Source: Pseudoalteromonas luteoviolacea NCIMB 1944 (GTDB taxonomy: Bacteria > Pseudomonadota > Gammaproteobacteria > Enterobacterales > Alteromonadaceae). From it: a DNA stretch of 64,000 bases. Shown here in pieces: positions 60,094 to 64,000 of this stretch. How positions within the stretch are numbered: position 1 is the stretch's first letter; every line of letters begins with the position of its first letter. The stretch spans positions 248,001-312,000 of the forward strand of contig NZ_AUXS01000075.1 of assembly GCF_001625565.1 (NCBI RefSeq). The letters run 5' to 3'. The notes under the pieces are model-generated. The model was given only the letters and a program-made list of their open reading frames with translations, had not been told where the DNA came from and searched no databases. Position numbers and translations under genes: made by a program.

Positions 60094-60982
60094 CACCCAC
60101 TGCGGCATGATTGCGATTGTCGGCCGCCCAAACGTAGGTAAATCGACTTTGCTCAACAAAATTGTGGAGCAAAAAGTCAGTATTACATCCCGTAAGCCTC
60201 AAACGACTCGCCATAGAATTATGGGGATACATACAGAGGACAACTACCAAGCTGTATACGTTGATACGCCAGGTCTTCATATTGAAGAAAAACGTGCTAT
60301 CAACCGCTTAATGAACCGTGCGGCAAGCAGTTCGATTGGTGATGTTGAACTGATTATTTTTGTCGTTGAAGGAACATTGTGGAACCAAGACGATGAAATG
60401 GTTCTAAATAAAGTCAAAGAGAGCGGTCGTCCAGTTTTGGTCGTAATGAATAAAAGCGATCAAGTTAAAGAGAAAGAAGAGATATTGCATCATATGCAAT
60501 GGCTTGCCGAGCAGCATGACTTTGTTGGTATCGTACCAGTTTCTGCGAAAATTGGTAAAAATATTGATATGGTCAAAGAGGAAGTAAAAAACCGCTTACC
60601 TGAGTGTGAATTTTATTTCCCTGAAGACTATGTAACAGATCGCTCTATGCGCTTTTTGGCTGCGGAAATTGTCCGCGAGAAGCTGATGCGCTTTATGGGT
60701 GATGAATTGCCATACTCTGTCACCGTTGAAATTGAACAATTCAAATGGCAAGACAATGGTGTGTGGCAAATTAATGCATTGATCTTAGTAGAGCGCGAGT
60801 CACAAAAACGCATGGTGATCGGCAATAAAGGCGAAAAGCTAAAAGTTATTGGCCGCGAAGCGCGACGTGACTTAGAGGACATGTTGGACAACAAAGTGTT
60901 CTTGGAGCTTTGGGTAAAAGTTAAGTCTGGCTGGGCGGATGACGAGCGTGCTCTAAGAAGCTTAGGCTACGGAGAAGACTGA
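60083..60982 (+). CDS. era: GTPase Era
   Basis: The 299-aa protein has a G domain (GRPNVGKSTLLN, DTPGLHIEE, VMNKSDQV) and a C-terminal KH domain with VIGNKGEKLKVIGREAR. Era binds the 3' end of 16S rRNA and helps 30S assembly. ATG 60083 is inside the end of rnc. recO starts directly after its stop. Confidence 0.97.
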   Translation: MNPNTHCGMIAIVGRPNVGKSTLLNKIVEQKVSITSRKPQTTRHRIMGIHTEDNYQAVYVDTPGLHIEEKRAINRLMNRAASSSIGDVELIIFVVEGTLWNQDDEMVLNKVKESGRPVLVVMNKSDQVKEKEEILHHMQWLAEQHDFVGIVPVSAKIGKNIDMVKEEVKNRLPECEFYFPEDYVTDRSMRFLAAEIVREKLMRFMGDELPYSVTVEIEQFKWQDNGVWQINALILVERESQKRMVIGNKGEKLKVIGREARRDLEDMLDNKVFLELWVKVKSGWADDERALRSLGYGED

Positions 60983-61732
60983 TTGGATAGTGACTTTCGA
61001 CAAGCATATTTGCTTCATCGGCGACCATATAGAGATTCGCAAGTGATGCTAAATATGCTCGTTGAAGGCGTTGGTCAACTCTCCATGCTCGCAAGGTTCA
61101 AAGGCAAGCGAGCAGTTAAACAGAATGCTGCTTTGCAACCGTTTACTTGTCTGCTGGTCCGCTATGCGGGTAAATATGATTTAAAGTATTTAAACGATTT
61201 CGAAATTCAATCCCCCCCTTTGATGTTTAAAGGTACGCACTTGTATTGTGCTTTTTATCTTAACGAATTGTCCCATCGAATAATTCCTATTAATGAACCA
61301 CTTGATCATGTATTTTGTTTGTATCAAGACCATCTCAAGCTGTTGTACAGTGATGGGGACAATGGCCTTGCCATTAAAGTGAATAGCCAACAACCTAAAA
61401 AGCCAAACAACAGCGAACAAATTGAAGAGATCCTTCGTACATATGAGTTTAAATTGTTGTACGAATTGGGTGTCGGTGTTGAATTTGATTACGATGCATT
61501 TGGCACACCCATTGATGAAGGAAGTTATTACCAGTTTGTGAGGGAAGTTGGCTTTTGTCCTAGTGAGGACATACATCGCAGCTTTTCAGGAAAAACACTG
61601 CTTGCAATTGCTCATGGGGACTACGGTTCCGTAGTATCTCGCAGGCAAGCAAAGGCACTAAGCCGCTATTTATTAAAACCACTGCTTGGAAATAAACCAC
61701 TAAAAAGCAGAGAACTTTTTCAACCAAGGTAG
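60983..61732 (+). CDS. recO: DNA repair protein RecO
   Basis: The 249-aa protein begins with an OB fold (QAYLLHRRPYRDSQVMLNML) and has a helical domain with the motif FELKLLYELGVGVEF-like (here EFKLLYELGVGVEFDYD). RecO helps load RecA on SSB-coated DNA. TTG 60983 is the likely start, directly after era, with GGAGAAG about 8 bases before. pdxJ starts 4 bases after the stop. Confidence 0.92.
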   Translation: MDSDFRQAYLLHRRPYRDSQVMLNMLVEGVGQLSMLARFKGKRAVKQNAALQPFTCLLVRYAGKYDLKYLNDFEIQSPPLMFKGTHLYCAFYLNELSHRIIPINEPLDHVFCLYQDHLKLLYSDGDNGLAIKVNSQQPKKPNNSEQIEEILRTYEFKLLYELGVGVEFDYDAFGTPIDEGSYYQFVREVGFCPSEDIHRSFSGKTLLAIAHGDYGSVVSRRQAKALSRYLLKPLLGNKPLKSRELFQPR

Positions 61733-61736
61733 AGTA

Positions 61737-62471
61737 ATGAAAGATATTTTATTGGGCATAAATGTTGACCATATTGCAACCTTAAGACAAGCACGTGGTA
61801 CGAGTTACCCAGATCCTGCTCACGCTGCTGCTGTCGCAGAACACGCTGGTGCCGATGGAATCACAATTCATTTGAGAGAAGACCGTCGCCATATTCAAGA
61901 TCGTGATGTGTATGTTATGGCCAAGACCATTCAAACACGTATGAATCTAGAAATTGCGGTAACAGAAGAAATGCTCAACATTGCGTGTGAAGTTAAGCCT
62001 GAATACGTCTGCTTGGTGCCAGAAAAGCGTGAAGAGCTGACTACTGAAGGCGGTTTAGACGTTATTACAAATCAACAAAAAATTACCGAAGCGGTAGAAA
62101 AGTTAACTGCTGCGGGAATTAAAGTTTCATTGTTTATCGACGCGGACAAGGGACAAATTGACGCGGCTAAAGCGACTAAGGCGCCGTATATTGAAATTCA
62201 TACTGGAGCTTATGCGGATGCTGAGTCTGATAGTGAGCAAAATGCAGAACTTGAGCGCATTAGAGAAGGCGTACAATATGCTCATGCAAACGGTATTATT
62301 GTCAATGCGGGCCATGGGCTTCATTACCATAACGTTAAACCCATTGCACAAATGCCTGAGATTTACGAACTGAATATTGGTCATGCAATCATTGCACGCG
62401 CTGCGATTGACGGATTGGAAAAAGCAGTCAGAGATATGAAACGCATTATGCTTGAAGCTAGACAAGCGTAA
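61737..62471 (+). CDS. pdxJ: Pyridoxine 5'-phosphate synthase PdxJ
   Basis: The 244-aa TIM-barrel enzyme has LLGINVDHIATLRQARGTSY at its start and GADGITIHLREDRRHIQ, plus VSLFIDADKGQIDAAKA. It condenses 1-deoxyxylulose-5-phosphate and 3-amino-1-hydroxyacetone phosphate into pyridoxine phosphate. It is the last gene of the lepB-pdxJ cluster here; acpS does not follow, since a terminator lies directly after. Length is as in E. coli. Confidence 0.97.
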   Translation: MKDILLGINVDHIATLRQARGTSYPDPAHAAAVAEHAGADGITIHLREDRRHIQDRDVYVMAKTIQTRMNLEIAVTEEMLNIACEVKPEYVCLVPEKREELTTEGGLDVITNQQKITEAVEKLTAAGIKVSLFIDADKGQIDAAKATKAPYIEIHTGAYADAESDSEQNAELERIREGVQYAHANGIIVNAGHGLHYHNVKPIAQMPEIYELNIGHAIIARAAIDGLEKAVRDMKRIMLEARQA

Positions 62472-62492
62472 GTTGAAGCTGATTTAAGAATT

Positions 62493-62521
62493 AAAAAACC
62501 CAGCATAGTGCTGGGTTTTTT
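62493..62521. terminator. Bidirectional terminator between pdxJ and bcp
   Basis: AAAAAACCCAGCA (62493-62505) pairs perfectly with TGCTGGGTTTTTT (62509-62521) around TAG. It ends 1 base before the bcp stop. Confidence 0.9.
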
Positions 62522-62522
62522 G

Positions 62523-62996
62523 TTATTGCTGTGCGTTTAGGTGGTCTAGTACCACTTGGTGGTGTTCTTTTGTTTTGAACTTATTAAACACGTGTTTGAT
62601 AACACCGTCTTGCCCAACTAAAAAACTGAGTCTATGAATACCGTCGTATTCTTTACCCATAAACTTCTTAAGTCCCCACACGCCAAATGCGTCGGCAATT
62701 GCGTGATCTTCATCAGACAGTAGATCAAAGTTGAGTTCTTTTTTCGTCTCAAAGTTTTTTAGCTTTTTAACTGGATCTGGGCTAATCCCAACCGCAACTG
62801 TGTTTAGTTGTGCCAGTTGCTCTTTGTGGTCGCGAAGTTGCTCCGCTTGCACTGTGCACCCAGGCGTCAAAGCTTTTGGGTAGAAGTAAACTAACACTTG
62901 GTTTGACTCAAGTAGCTGACTGAGTGCTACTGTGTCGCCATTTTGATTTTCTAATGTAAAACTAGGTGCATTATCACCTGCTTTTAATGTATTCAT
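62523..62996 (-). CDS. bcp: Thioredoxin-dependent peroxiredoxin Bcp/PrxQ (single-cysteine form)
   Basis: The 157-aa product has the BCP motif FYPKALTPGCTVQAEQLRD with the peroxidatic Cys. E. coli Bcp has a second Cys five residues later (CTVQAC); here that position is Glu, and the protein has no other Cys. It would need an external thiol for recycling. Bcp reduces organic and hydrogen peroxides. It lies 9 bases after gcvR on the same strand, the same order as in E. coli. Confidence 0.9.
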   Translation of the reverse strand: MNTLKAGDNAPSFTLENQNGDTVALSQLLESNQVLVYFYPKALTPGCTVQAEQLRDHKEQLAQLNTVAVGISPDPVKKLKNFETKKELNFDLLSDEDHAIADAFGVWGLKKFMGKEYDGIHRLSFLVGQDGVIKHVFNKFKTKEHHQVVLDHLNAQQ

Positions 62997-63005
62997 TAAT
63001 GATCC

Positions 63006-63539
63006 TTAGCGAATGCGTCTGAAAACATACTGTACGTTTGAAATGCTAGAAAGTTCTTCAAACTTTACTTTAAACTGGTCAAAATTCAGCTCTGACGGCG
63101 TGTTAAATTCGAGCACACAACGCATGTGTAGTTGCTTATCTTCTTCAAAAGTATCTGATTTAAGAGAACAAATACTGATGTTTTGCTCGGCAAAAAAGCG
63201 TGTAACTCGGCTGAGTGTGCCCTGAGTATCAATGCCTGTGTATTCTAATGTATATCCCGCGCTATAGTCACTTTCAGTGTGACTAGAAGTGCGCTTCATC
63301 ATGGTTAGTAAACCAAGCTCCATACTTTTTACTGGCAAAGTATGTTCGACTCGACTAATTGCCGCCATATCACCAGCTAGCAGCATTATAAATGTAAATT
63401 CATTTCCTAAAATCGCTATGCGGCTATCAATAATATTGCAATTACACTCACTGACTAATTGAGTGAGTTCACTGACAATGCCTGATCTATCTTCCCCTAT
63501 TGCTGTTAAAACAAGTTGATGTGAAGTAAAAGTAGTCAT
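63006..63539 (-). CDS. gcvR: Glycine cleavage system transcriptional repressor GcvR
   Basis: The 177-aa protein has two ACT domains: the first with LTAIGEDRSGIVSELTQLVS, the second with YTGIDTQGTLSRVTRFFAEQ. GcvR binds glycine and blocks GcvA-dependent activation of gcv genes. It precedes bcp with a 9-base gap and is divergent from bamC. The sequence matches the family over its whole length. Confidence 0.9.
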   Translation of the reverse strand: MTTFTSHQLVLTAIGEDRSGIVSELTQLVSECNCNIIDSRIAILGNEFTFIMLLAGDMAAISRVEHTLPVKSMELGLLTMMKRTSSHTESDYSAGYTLEYTGIDTQGTLSRVTRFFAEQNISICSLKSDTFEEDKQLHMRCVLEFNTPSELNFDQFKVKFEELSSISNVQYVFRRIR

Positions 63540-63849
63540 ACCGACGTCCTAGTGAGCTTGCGCCAAAGTGAGTCATAGAGGCTGTTTTAAATTTATAGCG
63601 GCGAATACTATCACAGTTTATAAATGAGTCCTACACGTTGTCTGTGATTGTATTGAGGTGAAGTATAGACAATTCAAACGCGTGATTCTTGTGTTTGCCA
63701 AGTTTGCCAAGTAACATAGTGCAGATTTTTTGAAATTTACTTGTCAGGCTAAATAGAAAATTAGTGTAAATGGCAGTGAACCATTTCAGCATTCCTTAAT
63801 CTTAAGTGAAAGAATAATTACATAGTGGGTTTGCTAAGGAGTTTTATTA
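63540..63849. other. 310-base gap between gcvR and bamC
   Basis: I see no gene here. It holds the divergent promoters of gcvR and bamC. GTTTGCCAA repeats directly twice near 63697-63714. In E. coli dapA lies before bamC, but no dapA sequence is found. Confidence 0.6.
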
Positions 63850-64000
63850 GTGCAGTATTGGGTCCCTAAAGCGCTAACGTTAAGCGTTATACTCGGTTTA
63901 TCAGGTTGTAGTGTTTTTACCAATGACACGCATCAAAAGAAAAACTATCGTGTCCACGAGGCTGTGCAAGTTCCAGCAGATCTCGAGCAACCTTATCAAG
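63850..64000 (+). CDS. bamC: Outer membrane assembly lipoprotein BamC (5' part)
   Basis: Only the first 50 codons are in the window. The product starts MQYWVPKALTLSVILGLSGC, a lipoprotein signal with lipobox LSGC, followed by a flexible Asn/Lys-rich stretch. GTG 63850 has AAGGA 9 bases upstream. BamC is a lipoprotein of the Bam complex that binds BamD. Sequence after the lipobox is too short for domain evidence. The position beside gcvR, as in other gammaproteobacteria, supports the assignment. Confidence 0.65.
   Translation, partial: MQYWVPKALTLSVILGLSGCSVFTNDTHQKKNYRVHEAVQVPADLEQPYQ

Noticed and set aside
1..64000. Mobile elements, prophage, CRISPR arrays, toxin-antitoxin or defence islands
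   Set aside because: No transposase, integrase, phage or Cas-like protein and no regularly spaced repeats were seen. Gene order is that of conserved gammaproteobacterial backbone.

Overview
The window looks like ordinary chromosomal backbone of a marine gammaproteobacterium of the Alteromonadales, most likely Pseudoalteromonas or a close relative. The evidence is gene content and order: bamD-rluD-pgeF-clpB, corB/ypjD-ffh, rpsP-rimM-trmD-rplS, tyrA/pheA convergent, smrB/prmB-aroC, ygfZ/sdhE-ygfX-nadB and rpoE-rseABC-lepA-lepB-rnc-era-recO-pdxJ. Added to these are a hemin uptake locus, a modular chitinase, c-di-GMP and partner-switch signalling genes, and type IV pilus genes. The genus assignment is inference from content, not from a search. 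I see no prophage, insertion sequence, CRISPR array, rRNA or tRNA gene, and no broken gene.

Layout. 1-2.6 kb: end of a type IV pilus operon (pilY1 3' part, pilE) facing two FimT/GspH-like pseudopilin genes. 2.6-11.8 kb: glnB, bamD, rluD, pgeF, clpB (sigma-32-type promoter), a quinone-oxidoreductase-like enzyme, gshA and a lysozyme-fold lipoprotein. 11.8-15.6 kb: corB/yfjD, ypjD, ffh. 15.6-21.4 kb: a hemin utilisation unit, the coupled operon hmuT-hmuU-hmuV-hugZ divergent from a TonB-dependent haem/haemoglobin receptor, with a Fur-box-like site over the receptor promoter. 21.6-26.4 kb: rpsP-rimM-trmD-rplS, then tyrA (two adjacent TyrR boxes) convergent with pheA, which is preceded by a Phe-rich leader peptide and a complete attenuator. 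26.5-32.8 kb: a GGDEF-EAL sensor, yciH, a STAS/REC-PP2C-HATPase partner-switch pair and a GAF protein. 33-38.1 kb: tyrB-like aminotransferase, yebG (LexA box), comEA-like gene, dsbB, fadR and a 2-Cys peroxiredoxin with an OxyR-like site.

38.1-39.5 kb holds the most novel-looking item: a two-gene unit encoding an 81-aa exported protein and a 40-aa single-span membrane protein. Upstream lie, in order, an 11-bp dyad, an exact IHF consensus and a -24/-12 element, the usual layout of a sigma-54 promoter. Further upstream is a tandem-receiver protein whose first receiver lacks the phosphoacceptor.

39.6-53.8 kb: smrB/prmB-aroC, a GH18 chitinase with two chitin-binding modules, mscS, lrgAB-like genes, a crotonase, yciU, two envelope proteins, slyD, ygfZ, sdhE-ygfX, nadB. 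53.9-62.5 kb: the sigma-E operon (with a sigma-E-type promoter), then lepA to pdxJ. 62.5 kb to the end: gcvR-bcp on the minus strand and the first 50 codons of bamC.

The genes work together in a few themes: envelope assembly and stress (bamD, bamC, rpoE-rse, lepB, dsbB), ribosome and RNA maturation (rluD, rimM, trmD, rnc, era, smrB, prmB), aromatic amino acid synthesis (aroC, tyrA, pheA, tyrB), iron/haem acquisition, and oxidative or DNA-damage responses (prx, bcp, gshA, yebG). All regulatory sites were read by eye from consensus and none has been tested.
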